Shown piece by piece: positions 1 through 11,707 of a DNA stretch of 64,000 nucleotides. Each line of letters opens with the position of its first letter. Position 1 is the first letter of the stretch. A model generated the notes under the pieces. That model made no database searches. It was not told the DNA's origin and saw nothing but the letters and a program-made list of their open reading frames with translations. The translations under genes and the position numbers were made by a program. The stretch is from Chrysogorgia sp. JL179-B06 (taxonomy: Eukaryota > Cnidaria > Anthozoa > Scleralcyonacea > Chrysogorgiidae), in the NCBI GenBank assembly GCA_035772405.1, contig JAYKKM010000428.1, positions 1,649,001 through 1,713,000 of the forward strand, in the 5' to 3' direction.

Positions 1-1433
1 TCTAGCAACCCAAGTAAGGGAGTGAATGTGGTGGCGGATAGGGTGGCATGAAAATCCGGGCGTTATGGTTATAAAACTCGTTAGGCGGGGGTTATTTGTT
101 AATGTAGACATCATACTTTCACAGCTACGTGTACCAATGTAGACTGTCTACATTAGCTAGGTGGAGACTGGGTTGATCAACCACATATACTAGAACTCAC
201 GACTCACGCAACGTTATTAGTGTTATTAGTGTTATAGAAAACAATACATTCAACATTTTAACTAGGGGTCTTAAATAAAAGCCTGTCCAGGTTTCTGGTA
301 GGCCCCTAGCCATATCAGTAATTAAAAATAATAATGTAAATATTTTATAATTTATAATATATGGGCAAACAAAAAAAACAAAACAAAAAAATAATTTAAT
401 CTGCTATGTAGGAAATACCGAACATTTTACCTTTAATTGGCTACCACACGATACTATCTTAAAACGTAAACAATTTGCTGATGTTTACGATTTTGGGATT
501 AGGGATGCTTTTGCTGGCCACAATGAGGTTTTAATAAAAGTGAATCTATGGTTTGTAGGCTAGGATGAAAATCCGTGGCCGTTGTCGAGAGGTGGCGGCA
601 GTTGTAGGGAGGCGAGAAGGTTTCAAGGTGAGCTTACATATGACAGGTACGCGCAAAGGGCTAATCATTATACGTCGTGAGACAGCTGGAAGCAGAGTCT
701 TACTTGTATATATAGAGAAAAAAATTTCTTTAGTTTTTCCACCGAAATATTCGGTGTGATAGGCCGGCAGACGGTGGTGGTACGTCAAGGCTGGAATCAT
801 TACATCGCCTGTGTCTGCAAGGACCTAGGTGTTTTATGATTTTTGAATGTTTTATGATTTGATCTTTGCCGCATTGATGTTTTGCGTCGCGACATTCTAA
901 GGACTATAAAGTATATAAATTATTCTATTTCTTTGTTTGTCATTGGCGTTCCTGTCTAATCGGAACAATGTTTTGTTATACAAATTTACAGACAGCTTGC
1001 AGCCTGCAGGTTAGAATGGCGCTGTCATGGTTAAACAAGCTTGCAACTACTCTCGTTAAGCTGTTTTCTTTAAACTGTATACAACTCAGGAAAATCCTAA
1101 ATAATAATCATTATAAATATCGATGATGAAATGTAAAATGAGGCTATACCTTTAATAAAAGGTCGCTCTCGTGTTTAAGGAACTTTTAAGGAGATTTGAC
1201 TGCGAGTAGACTAAGACGTCAGTGCAATAAAGACGTAGTTATTTGAATCACGAGATCAGTATTCGTCTCAGACCGTCAGATGAACGACGGTTACTTTAGA
1301 CCGATCTGCATGACGATTTATAAAATGACAAATCTTGTAATCGTTGTTAAATCTAAAGTTTAAGTTTCCTATAAAAACTAAGTCAAGACCTCTAGATGTT
1401 CACCTCATTTCATCTCTCAAAATCTGTCATTAC
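1..1433. other. No gene recognised; AT-rich
   Basis: No exon, tRNA or clear element. Around 185-215 is a motif (tactagaactcacgactc) that also occurs at about 46790 and, more diverged, at the ends of the 32317-33921 element, so part of this is a dispersed repeat. Confidence 0.5.
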
Positions 1434-1612
1434 CTAATATCCATCAGTGTTATCACCACGCCAGTTATTACCAATCCCACAACCAATGGAGTTAGTACTG
1501 TCTTGCTTGCAGCTGTACAAACGACCAAAAATACAAAGAAACAAGTGCCGATGAATTCTGCACTGACAGGACGAACAAACGTAAGAAAGATATTGCGCCA
1601 CTGCAAACCCAT
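1434..1612 (-). CDS. Aquaporin-like exon (partial)
   Basis: Membrane channel of the major intrinsic protein family, judged from one exon. The frame reads RPVSAEFIGTCFFVFLVV, then a second hydrophobic stretch TPLVVGLVITGVVITL and MDI. This matches TM1 (AEFxGTxxFVF) and TM2 of aquaporins, most like the AQP8 type. It ends in AG at a GTAATG donor, so the next codon would be Ser/Arg, where aquaporins continue with SGGHxNPA. That NPA exon is not visible in 1-1433 and is probably off the left edge. The start is either ATG at 1612 (an in-frame TAA lies 8 codons upstream) or a splice acceptor TTTGCAG ending at 1601. Tail-to-head with CUL1 on the same strand, about 11 kb downstream. Confidence 0.55.
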
Positions 1613-2431
1613 TGATTTTTTAGGGTACTGATATTCTTAGTACAACAGTTATAAACTAAAGATACACTGTCACTTCTCAGTCCCAACAGTCCAGAATAGG
1701 AAATGAACAGAAGGCCTGCCTATTTACTATGGGGGCGGGACTATTGCCTATTTTGGGGCGTCTACGACAGAAAGTTGGGATTGGATTGGTTGATCGCTCG
1801 AACAGGTCAGCTGCGAAGGGATCTTTGTTCTGGGAAGTATATATAGGAAGCGTCTGCACGCAGGCTACTGTGGAAGTTGATCTCGGTTGAAAATATGTAA
1901 GCTTCTTGCCTTTTCGTAGTATTGGTGAAGTTTATCTTTGAGATCGTCTTCTTTGCTTTAGAATACCCAAGCACACACGGATATCTTGTGACGACAATGT
2001 AACTGAAAACCAGGTGTTTTTTTTCTAGTGAATTATAATTCACGTGACCAGAACAAGCTTTTCGCTTCCGATATACGCAGACACTAAAAGTTATAAATAT
2101 ACAAGCGTCTACACACAGGCTACATCCCGAGCTACATCCTCATCTTAGATTAAAATGCTCTTAGATTACCAGTTAACCATTTAGGACTGACGATATGTTG
2201 GCAGCTACACCAGCTATACTCGAGCTTTTTTAGTGCGCGTGCGTTAGGTCCGCCATAATCCGCAGCCAGTTCAATTGGGTATGGGTATGAGATTACAGCA
2301 TCAGTGATTAGCAAGCCTCAGTTTGCCAAAGCCTATCGGTAAATATTGTGCAAGAATTGCCATATCGTGATATTGACCAAACTCAGCTATACCACAGGTA
2401 GCCCGAGTAATTACGTTTGATCTCAGTCGTC
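1613..2431. other. No gene recognised
   Basis: AT-rich DNA upstream of the aquaporin-like exon. I looked for an upstream aquaporin exon on the minus strand and saw none. Two similar segments around 1840-1870 and 2090-2125 (tatata..aagcgtct.cac.caggcta) form a short duplicated repeat. Confidence 0.4.
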
Positions 2432-2735
2432 AGTGGCGTCTAGCATCTTTTAGTGGCGTCTTTTAGTAGCGTCTTTTAGTAGCGTCTTTTAGTGGCGTCT
2501 TTTAGTGGCGTCTTTTAGTGGCGTCTTTTAGTGGCGTCTTTTAGTGGCGTCTTTTAGTGGCGTCTTTTAGTGGCGTCTTTTAGTGGCGTCTTTTAGTGGC
2601 GTCTTTTAGTGGCGTCTTTTAGTGGCGTCTTTTAGTGGCGTCTTTTAGTGGCGTCTTTTAGTGGCGTCTTTTAGTGGCGTCTTTTAGTGGCGTCTTTTAG
2701 TGGCGTCTAGCGTCTTTTAGTGGCGTCTTTTAGTG
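2432..2735 (+). repeat. 13-bp satellite, ~23 copies
   Basis: Unit ttttagtggcgtc repeats almost perfectly. Early units carry agtagcgtc variants and the last units have short deletions. Because 13 is not a multiple of 3, no frame is preserved. Confidence 0.97.
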
Positions 2736-3461
2736 CCCAAATTCAAAGTAAGACCAAGATATTTTGTGAGTGGAATATGAAGGCAAATTTCTTTCGTTGC
2801 ACGTAATTTGATGACGTCACACGACGTCATTGACAAACACGAAAAATCTATAATTTTCGTCATTTTTGACATTATATGCTACATTTGCGAGTACGGTCAT
2901 GTAAACCTAAATTACTTCCTACAAAAAAGTACGTATGGATTTGTTGACAAATTAAATAAAAATAAATTTATCAATATTTTATTGTGTTTACTCACCTTAA
3001 AAATTCGATATCCCGGCTACTTTCTAAAAATTCTTAAAATCCATACGTACTTTTTGGAAGATAACAGTCCAGATTCTAATCGCATGTGAAAAATTAATTT
3101 TACTTAAATACCTTCGAAGTTATAGGAATTTTCATTTTTCGGTGACGTCATAATTGCATCATATACATGACATTAACAAACGAGTGTGAAATTCAAATTA
3201 AATAAAAAAAATTAAATCTGTGAAATTCTATGACAAATTTGTTAATTCTAAGCTTCCTTAGCAATGGGGTCTGCAAATCTAAATACGTCCGAAATTGAAC
3301 CACCTCTTTGTTCTATTGATATCTCTGGAAATAACTGTTGCGAAAGTCCAATAAACGCTTTTAAATTTCCCGAACAAGACACATTATGTTAACATAAATT
3401 AGCATTAATTATCATAAATCAGGTTGAAAAACTTTCCTTTTTTCTAGAAAAGCCCATCTCT
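2736..3461. repeat. AT-rich spacer with dispersed repeat 3290-3461
   Basis: 2736-3289 holds nothing recognised. 3290-3461 matches 30838-31045 (shared tacc/cacctctttgttctatt, ttccgaacaagacacatta, ataaatcaggttgaaaaact), so it is a dispersed repeat whose right side is broken by the MITE at 3462. Confidence 0.6.
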
Positions 3462-3710
3462 CTCAAGATATGAGTTAATAACAAAACGAGATTATTGAAA
3501 AAGTCCTATTTCGATTTTATTACAAAATCATCATCATTCGGACTAAGGTCTATACATGAGGTGTGATGACATCATCCACATAGAAGAAAAAAGAAACCTA
3601 TTTATATTACAGATGTTAATTATTACTTGTCATTAGTCTGATGATTTTGTAATAAAATCGAAATATCACTTTTTCAATAATCTCGTCTTGTTATTGACTC
3701 ATATCTTGAG
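3462..3710. mobile_element. MITE with ~70-bp inverted ends
   Basis: Begins ctcaagatatgagttaat and ends with its reverse complement; inverted arms at 3462-3532 and 3639-3710. No open frame. It is inserted within or at the edge of another dispersed repeat. Confidence 0.85.
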
Positions 3711-4984
3711 TTCTCAGGATGTCTTTATTTTTCAGAATATGTTTCATTTTATATTATACAGTTCTGGATCCATTCTATCAATATGGGAAGACCACATTCA
3801 GCAAGTTCAAGAAGATAATTCTACACAATGACGAACTGTAACCTACGTCATTACTATGGAAAGCGTCTGGCTACCACCAAACATACAGTGATAACACCAG
3901 CTGAGATTCAAGACGTTTCTGATGTACCACAAGGAAAAACTGACACCTGCATTTCCTGCCCCAGATATTTTAAACATATCAGTTAGTACTTATCCTATTT
4001 GTAACAACAAAGATTATCGAAAGAAAGTTAATGCAACTCCTGGCTGGTGGCAAGGCAGAGGAGCGGGGCGAGCGAGGCGCGAAGGGGCTGCTGGGAAGGC
4101 GGAAAGAGAAAATTGAGACGCCGGCTGATCCTGTTCGGTTTCTTGCAAGAAAGTGCGCAAGTCGTTCTTTTTCAAATTTCGCTATTTTTTCGACCCAGTT
4201 GTAATAAATAACACTTGATCCTTTGTCTGAGCCTTTATTCGTTGTCATTACAATGATCTGATGACCATTGACACTTGATGAATTCAAGATGTCTACACTT
4301 CAAGATGTAAATAAAGCTGTGAAAAAGCTAAGTTTGCAAGGTATGTAAATAATGCTATTGTTTAGTTATCAGCATTATATGTATTATAGACTCTCGATTC
4401 ATTCTGTTTATTTCTGTTAAAAAACCACAATAAAACATCCTCGACGCTCTGGAAAACTTCTTGCGTGCAACTTTAGTCGATCGTTTGCGCCTAATACTTA
4501 GCCTGTGTACAGCCTGAATATACACCTGTGTACAGCCTGAATATACACCTGCATGTGATACAGTCTGTGAAAACTCGCACGATAGCTTGTCGACCCCCCG
4601 CTGAGCTACTCAGATATGAGTAGTAGATTTTGATCGTTCAACACAACCCTTGACTTATTCCAGTTACAATTGGTTCTCTGGGAATTCTTGTGAGATCAAA
4701 TAATCCAATCAAATAAACAATTATGAATCATATCATCATATGAGTATTAAACCATACCTCGACTAAATCTGTTTGTCGGAGTTTTACCAATATTTATACT
4801 TTAAACTTACCTGTTTGGTTGGTTGGGTAACAGGTGGTCCGATTGGCTCCTGTTTGATTGGTTCCGTGATCAGATTGATTGGTCCTACTGAACCTGATCC
4901 GCTTACCAAACTGAGAGATCACTGGTTTGAGATCTCAGCTTCCAAGTATCTCTAAATAATTCCGTACCAACCGGATTCGCTACT
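3711..4984. other. Unannotated spacer
   Basis: Apart from the possible exon at 4289, I see only a 24-bp direct duplication (4502-4550, cctgtgtacagcctgaatat twice) and a GC-richer patch at 4040-4135. From about 4810 the text (gattggttc variants) resembles a decayed satellite. Confidence 0.4.
4289..4340 (+). CDS. Possible first coding exon, unknown gene
   Basis: ATG followed by 16 more lysine/leucine-rich codons (MSTLQDVNKAVKKLSLQ plus one base), then a good donor GTATGT. A relatively GC-rich stretch (about 4040-4135) lies 150-250 bp upstream, as for a promoter. I found no following exon on the plus strand before the satellite field starts at about 4985, and I do not recognise the protein. It may be chance. 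Confidence 0.25.
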
Positions 4985-5106
4985 TGCGTATATGCGTGTT
5001 CAACCATGAGAATTGCGACGTGAGCTCATTTACATGATGGTCACGTAATTTGCGTATTTAACCATGAGCGTTGCGACGCGAGCTCGTTTACATGATGGTC
5101 ACGTAA
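4985..5106 (+). repeat. ~61-bp satellite, left flank copies
   Basis: Two diverged copies of the longer unit (gtcacgtaatttgcgtattt, then aaccatgagcgttgcgacg) that also forms 7325-7812. They border the expanded 51-bp array. Confidence 0.8.
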
Positions 5107-6473
5107 TTTGCGTATTCAACCATGAGCGTTGCGACCTGAGCTCGTTCAACGATGATCTTTGCGTGTTCAATCATGAGCGTTGCGACCTGAGCTCGTTCAA
5201 CGATGATCTTTGCGTGTTCAATCATGAGCGTTGCGACCTGAGCTCGTTCAACGATGATCTTTGCGTGTTCAATCATGATCGTTGCGACCTGAGCTCGTTC
5301 AACGATGATCTTTGCGTGTTCAATCATGAGCGTTGCGACCTGAGCTCGTTCAACGATGATCTTTGCGTGTTCAATCATGATCGTTGCGACCTGAGCTCGT
5401 TCAACGATGATCTTTGCGTGTTCGATCATGAGCGTTGCGACCTGAGCTCGTTCAACGATGATCTTTGCGTGTTTGATCATGAGCGTTGCGACCTGAGCTC
5501 GTTCAACGATGATCTTTGCGTGTTCGATCATGAGCGTTGCGACCTGAGCTCGTTCAACGATGATCTTTGCGTGTTCAATCATGATCGTTGCGACCTGAGC
5601 TCGTTCAACGATGATCTTTGCGTGTTCGATCATGAGCGTTGCGACCTGAGCTCGTTCAACGATGATCTTTGCGTGTTCAATCATGAGCGTTGCGACCTGA
5701 GCTCGTTCAACGATGATCTTTTCGTGTTCGATCATGAGCGTTGCGACCTGAGCTCGTTCAACGATGATCTTTGCGTGTTCGATCATGAGCGTTGCGACCT
5801 GAGCTCGTTCAACGATGATATTTGCGTGTTCAATCATGAGCGTTGCGACCTGAGCTCGTTCAACGATGATCTTTGCGTGTTCAATCATGATCGTTGCGAC
5901 CTGAGCTCGTTCAACGATGATCTTTGCGTGTTCAATCATGAGCGTTGCGACCTGAGCTCGTTCAACGATGATCTTTGCGTGTTCAATCATGATCGTTGCG
6001 ACCTGAGCTCGTTCAACGATGATCTTTGCGTGTTCGATCATGAGCGTTGCGACCTGAGCTCGTTCAACGATGATCTTTGCGTGTTTGATCATGAGCGTTG
6101 CGACCTGAGCTCGTTCAACGATGATCTTTGCGTGTTCGATCATGAGCGTTGCGACCTGAGCTCGTTCAACGATGATCTTTGCGTGTTCAATCATGATCGT
6201 TGCGACCTGAGCTCGTTCAACGATGATCTTTGCGTGTTCGATCATGAGCGTTGCGACCTGAGCTCGTTCAACGATGATCTTTGCGTGTTCAATCATGAGC
6301 GTTGCGACCTGAGCTCGTTCAACGATGATCTTTTCGTGTTCGATCATGAGCGTTGCGACCTGAGCTCGTTCAACGATGATCTTTGCGTGTTCGATCATGA
6401 GCGTTGCGACCTGAGCTCGTTCAACGATGATATTTGCGTGTTCAATCATGATCGTTGCGACCTGAGCTCGTTC
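5107..6473 (+). repeat. 51-bp satellite, ~27 copies, 612-bp higher order
   Basis: Unit of 51 bp beginning tttgcgtgttcaatcatgag. Because 51 is a multiple of 3 and the unit lacks stops in some frames, long frames stay open on both strands (plus 17-residue repeat CVFNHERCDLSSFNDDL; minus repeat MIEHAKIIVERAQVATL). Variant markers recur exactly 612 bp apart (5471/6083, 5718/6330, 5814/6426), i.e. 12 units, so the array grew by duplicating a 12-unit block. I treat it as non-coding satellite: no start context, splice sites or complexity. Confidence 0.95.
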
Positions 6474-6606
6474 GGATCACCAAGCTGAGGTCTCATACAT
6501 GAGAACTCAGCCTCCAAGCACCTCCTATTGGGTTCGCCGCCGATTGGATCCAGCTGGCTGTCCTATGATCCGGGCCATTGGGCCTAGTATGGACCCGGTT
6601 TGAGTG

Positions 6607-7105
6607 CGTAGTTGGGTTCGTCGGACCCATTATCCATTGCGTAATTGGGTTCATCGGACCCGTTATCGATTGCGTAATTGGGTCATCGGACCCGTTATCC
6701 ATTGCGTAATTTGGTTCATTATATCCATTGCGTAATTGGATTCATCGGATCCATTGTCGATTGCGTAATTGGGTTCATCGGATCCGTTATCGATTGCGTA
6801 ATTGGATTCACCGGATCCATTGTCGATTGCGTAATTGGGTTCATCGGACCCGTTATCGATTGCGTAATTGGGTCATCGGACCGGTATCCATTGCGTAATT
6901 GGGTTCATCGGACCCATTGTCGATTGCGTAATTGGGTTCATCGGACCCGTTATCGATTGCGTAATTGGGTCATCGGACCCGTTATCGATTGCGTAATTGG
7001 GTCATCGGACCCCGTATCGATTGCGTAATTGGGTCATTGGATCCGGTATCGATTGCGTAATTGGGTCATCGGACCCGTTATGGATTGCGTAATTTGATTC
7101 CTCGG
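6607..7105 (+). repeat. 33-bp satellite
   Basis: Unit gattgcgtaattgggttc followed by atcggacccgttatc, about 15 copies with 32-34 bp spacing. It shares the gcgtaatt core with the neighbouring satellites. Confidence 0.93.
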
Positions 7106-7324
7106 GCCTCTGATCGATTGCGTGAGTGGGAATGTCCAACATGCGTGCTGGTTTGCGAATGTATAGTCGGTATGCGTTGCTTTTCCAACGTCCTAATAAC
7201 TTGATTATGTGGTCTGGTGGTTGTGTCCCGAGTAAGTTGCCTGAAGTCCTGCCTGCATTAAAAGTTCTGTAGCATTTTTGAGAGATTCGCTCTAGTTAGA
7301 GGTTTGCTATCCCGGTGAATAAAC

Positions 7325-7812
7325 AATGGGCCTGAGCTCGTTTTACACACGATAGTCGCGTAATTTGCGTGTTCAACCAAACCATGAGCGTTTTGACGTG
7401 GGCTCGTTTTACAAGCGATGGTCGCGTAATTTACGTGTTCGACCATGAGCGTTGCGACGTGAGTTTGTTTTACACACGATGGTTGCGTATTCCACCATGA
7501 GCGTTTTGATGTGGGCTCGGTTTACGCGCGATGGTCGCGTAATTGCGTATTCCACCATGAGCGTTGCGACGTGAGTTTGTTTTACACACGATGGTTGCGT
7601 AATTTGCGTGTTCAATCATACGCGTTGCGACGTGAGCTCGTTTTATATACGCCGGTCGCGTAGTTTGCGTGTTAAACCATGCGCGTTGCGACACGAACTC
7701 GTTTTCACACGATCGTCGCGTAATCTGCGTGTTTAACTATGAGCATTTTGACGTGGGCTCGTTTTACATGCGATGGTCGCGTAATTTACGTGTTCAACCA
7801 TGAGTATTTTGA
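7325..7812 (+). repeat. ~61-bp satellite, 8 copies
   Basis: Unit runs ggtcgcgtaatttgcgtgtt, caaccatgagcgttgcgacg, tgagctcgttttacacacgat. The 51-bp unit at 5107-6473 equals this unit with about 10 bp (gtcgcgtaat region) lost. Confidence 0.92.
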
Positions 7813-8861
7813 TTGCGTAATTGGGTTCTTTGCACCCATCATCATTGATTGCGTGATTTATCATTGATTGCGTAATGGATTCTTTGCACATCTATTATTG
7901 ATTGCGTAATTGGGTTCTTTGCACCTATCATTCATTGCGTAATGCTTCTTTGCACCTATATTATTGATTGCGTAATGGGTTCTTTGCAATCTATTATTGA
8001 TTGCGTGATGGGTTCTTTGCACCCATCATCATTGATTGCGTGATTTATCATTGATTGCGTAATGGGTTCTGTGCACCTATTATTGATTGCGTAATGGGTT
8101 CTTTGCACCTATCATTGATTGCGTAATGGTTCTTTGCACATCTATTATTGATTGCGTAATGGATTATTTGCACCAATCATTGATTGCGTAATGGTTCTTT
8201 GCACACATCTATTATTGATTGCGTAATGGGTTCTTTGCCACATCTATTATTGAATGCGTAATGGGTTATTTGCACCCATCATCATTGATTGCGTGATTTA
8301 TCATTGATTGCGTAATGGATTCTTTGCACATCTATTATTGATTGCGTAATTGGGTTCTTTGCACCTATCATTCATTGCGTAATGCTTCTTTGCACCTATA
8401 TTATTGATTGCGTAATGGGTTCTTTGCAATCTATTATTGATTGCGTGATGGGTTCTTTGCACCCATCATCATTGATTGCGTGATTTATCATTGATTGCGT
8501 AATGGGTTCTGTGCACCTATTATTGATTGCGTAATGGGTTCTTTGCACCTATCATTGATTGCGTAATGGTTCTTTGCACATCTATTATTGATTGCGTAAT
8601 GGATTATTTGCACCAATCATTGATTGCGTAATGGTTCTTTGCACACATCTATTATTGATTGCGTAATGGGTTCTTTGCCACATCTATTATTGAATGCGTA
8701 ATGGGTTATTTGCACCCATCATCATTGATTGCGTGATTTATCATTGATTGCGCAATGGTTCTTTGCACATCTATTATTGATTGCGTAGTTGGGTTCTTTG
8801 CACCTATCATTGATTGCGTAATGGTTCTTTGCACATCTATCATTGATTGCGTAATTGGGAT
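7813..8861 (+). repeat. ~32-36-bp satellite with 440-bp higher order
   Basis: Unit resembles attgattgcgtaatgggtt then ctttgcacctatc. A landmark (tgcacccatcatcattg) recurs at 7831, 8271 and 8711, i.e. 440 bp apart twice, and the 7831-8270 and 8271-8710 blocks are almost identical. Confidence 0.93.
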
Positions 8862-9752
8862 AACATTTTCGACACCGTTAAAATCTTCGACACCATTTTC
8901 GCAGGAATAGGCGTGTGACCTGGGCCTATAAATGAGAATGGTGTACATACACCCGATATTTGCACCTCGGAATTAACCCCCATGGTTGGGTTTTGGCCAC
9001 TTTCGCCCATTATGTGATGTTCGAGTGTAGGGCCACTTGGTAGCGTTATGCCAGTGTTACCTTCGGTCACATGAACGAACCCAGGGGCGTATAAATGTGG
9101 TAGGGACGTACCTTGTCTCTGCTCGACCATTATCCTTCGTTAGATGGCGTGTTTCGAGTTGAACGCTCGCGAGGCCCGCTCGACGGCAAAACCCCCTTGA
9201 TTGTTGTTTGGCGCAGGCCAACGGACCTTCTTGTGAGAGCGATTGCGCGACAACTTTGTGTATGGCGGAGATAAATTCCGGGTGGTTCCACGGCTCTCGT
9301 CTCCCTCGCCATTCCTGAGCCAGAGGCTTCGCTTGGGGTTACCTCTTCATGTACCATGTTTGTCTCCGACATTATTTTCTTTCTTTCTTTTCGTTTTCCC
9401 ACGATAACTGCGTATTTCTTCCGCGTTGATTACTGTGCACTGCGTCGTTTGCGTTTATTGCGTGACAATAACTTTGGTAAAAGGAGTCAAATTACGGAAA
9501 GTTCATCATATTATACAATTGCTTCGTTCTATTTTAAAACCCCGTTTAATTTTGATAACTATCAACAACGACAACAACAAGTACACAATAGAAACCTTCG
9601 ACATTATATGCGGTTTCAAAAGTGGATGGGTATGTCTTCTGGAATAATCGAAAGGATTTCTGGAGCTTTCCGGTTCGCTATTATTACGCAGTTGTCCGGC
9701 GTCCGCCATAACACTAGCCTGATTGTCAGACGGTACCGTCTGATAATCAGGG
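8862..9752 (-). other. GC-richer segment with adjacent minus-strand frames
   Basis: On the minus strand two frames of 90 and 96 codons (9130-9402, 8840-9130) run end to end, separated by a stop and a frame change, with non-repetitive composition (for example EEVTPSEASGSGMARE). I do not recognise them; a decayed transposon gag-like region is one possibility. The lower end of the 8840 frame runs into the satellite, which argues against an intact gene. Confidence 0.3.
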
Positions 9753-10757
9753 CCCCAGTGTTGCCAGATCAAAATTCTAAATGTTCATACAGACAAAGAT
9801 CAAATGTTCACGAAATTGACAAAAAGTTCACGAATTTCAAATTTTAACACAACATACTATACTGCTATAAATTAGCCAATTTAGTTAGATATCTATCTAC
9901 AAATCCATGTCAGATTCACTGTCCGTCGTGTCCAAGTCAGCATTTGCATACATGTCTTTGTTTAGCCCTGAGAGGTGGGATAAACTTCACACACCCCCCT
10001 GACATCTTCACACCGTCTTTGACTTTTATAATAGCATGTGCAATCGATTTCTTGTTTTGGTCTTGATAGAGGTGACCGAAGAAAACACCCTTTCCATGCA
10101 CATTCATATTTGCATGGGGCAAACAGAGCAAACTTTGGGCTGATGTTGCATATAAGTATCCCGAATTTAAAACATAGTCCTAACTCCAAACTTATCCCTA
10201 ACTCCACACCTAATAGTAACCCTAACTCTTACCATAATGCTTTATTTTAGAAATAACAGCTGATTTTAATTTCGGATTTTACTATACCGATAGTCTATGT
10301 GACGTCTTTTCGGGATAAAGTCACACAGAACACCAAACTGTGCATCTCCAGTGCCATCTGTAATCTTGTTAAGATGCCCCCAAAATTCTTCTGGCTCCAT
10401 ATCTTCACGTGACCTTTACCTTATGTCGAAGGGTATGATATCAAGTGTTTGCAGTTGAGACTCGAATATTCTAACCAGAACTCAGAAGTTAGTAACTTAG
10501 ATATTTGGGAATGAGATATAAGATATTCATAATTCATTAATGATTAGTCGTTAACAGCTGAACTGTAGTAATTTATAATATTTGTAGTATTTATAATATT
10601 TGTCTTGAGAGTGAAAAAAATCAAAGTTCATAAAATAGTTCATATTATTTTGAAAAGTTCACGAAATGTTCACAAAACCTTGTTGTTCAAAAAAAGTTCA
10701 CGGAGAGGACAAAAAGTTCACAAATCTGTGAACTTTGTTCATGATCTGGCAACACTG
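9753..10757. mobile_element. Non-autonomous DNA transposon, cagtgttgccagatc ends
   Basis: Inverted termini cagtgttgccagatc at 9756-9770 and 10743-10757. Both ends carry many subterminal gttcac motifs. Flanks aatcaggg / aatcaggc may be a 7-of-8 target duplication, as for hAT elements. The middle has no long frame. It includes degenerate telomere-like cctaac at 10180-10230. Confidence 0.75.
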
Positions 10758-11553
10758 AATCAGGCTAACCCCGCTCCTCCGCCTTGCCTACGAGGCAGCA
10801 TACAAAGATTGTTAAGTGCCTCAATTGCAATCGCACCATGCTACTTCAAAACTCCTACTTTGACATGAACATCAGCTTTCATCTTCAACAAGGTGACAGC
10901 ATCTACACAGTAACAGCTTTTCCAAGAGTTATCAGTGCTTTTTTAGAAGATATTTATCTTTATACAGACAACACAGACACATTAACTGAAAAACTACTAA
11001 ATGGCTATGACCGTTCTGTTTTTTTCTGACTTCTGCAGGATATCGATTTTCACTTATCTCCGAACCACAAATTAGTGATTAAAATGAACAAGCATCTACG
11101 TCCATCCAGACAACTATAAAATTGTTATTGTTACAATTGTTAACATCACTTGTTTCAGCATGATAGATATATTGACACTATCTATGTACATGTAAACAGT
11201 TTGAGACATTTGTCGATCCAAACATTCTAGACAAATAATTGTTAACATTACTTGTTTCAGCATGAATAAAATATTAAATATCTAAAGTAAATTACTATTT
11301 TTTTATTGATGATTCAAACATTCTAGAAAAATTAAGAGATAGTTATCAAAGAATATGGATAAAAAACTCGACTTTGAATATCAAAAATACTGACTAGTTT
11401 TAGGCAAAAGCTTTATAATCATTACTGGAATCAGCCATCTCAGGGTTTGGCTTGTTGTTTCAAAGCGAACAGACAGATATTATGGGCAGCAACTGTCGCT
11501 CTGGAAAGGTCTTCGCAGTCTTTTTCACAATTTCACTGGAAGATTTTGGATTT
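10758..11553. other. No gene recognised
   Basis: AT-rich. Two related segments (ttgttaacat.acttgtttcagcatga) at about 11136-11165 and 11241-11265 show a short local duplication. Confidence 0.4.
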
Positions 11554-11707
11554 TAAAGCCTGGTTAAGTTTCCATATGGTCGCTACGCTGTCTTTACGGT
11601 CGCGAAGTGAAGCAGTGAAGCGTGTTTCTTTTGTCATAACAAAAGAAACACGCTTCACTGCTGCGACCGTAAAGACAGCGCAGCGACCATATGGACACCA
11701 GGCTTTA
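11554..11707. mobile_element. Near-perfect foldback MITE, 154 bp
   Basis: Arms of about 75 bp start taaagcctgg and meet at about 11636. An imperfection near the outer end and an indel at gcgaagtgaagcagtgaagc show it is not a perfect copy. Confidence 0.9.

Noticed and set aside
5064..6488. 474-codon plus frame and 453-codon minus frame
   Set aside because: Both are by-products of a 51-bp satellite without stops; perfect tandem repetition at DNA level and no gene context.
9356..9847. 163-codon plus frame (MFVSDIIFFLSFRFP)
   Set aside because: Low-complexity start, overlaps the end of a DNA transposon, no recognisable domain.
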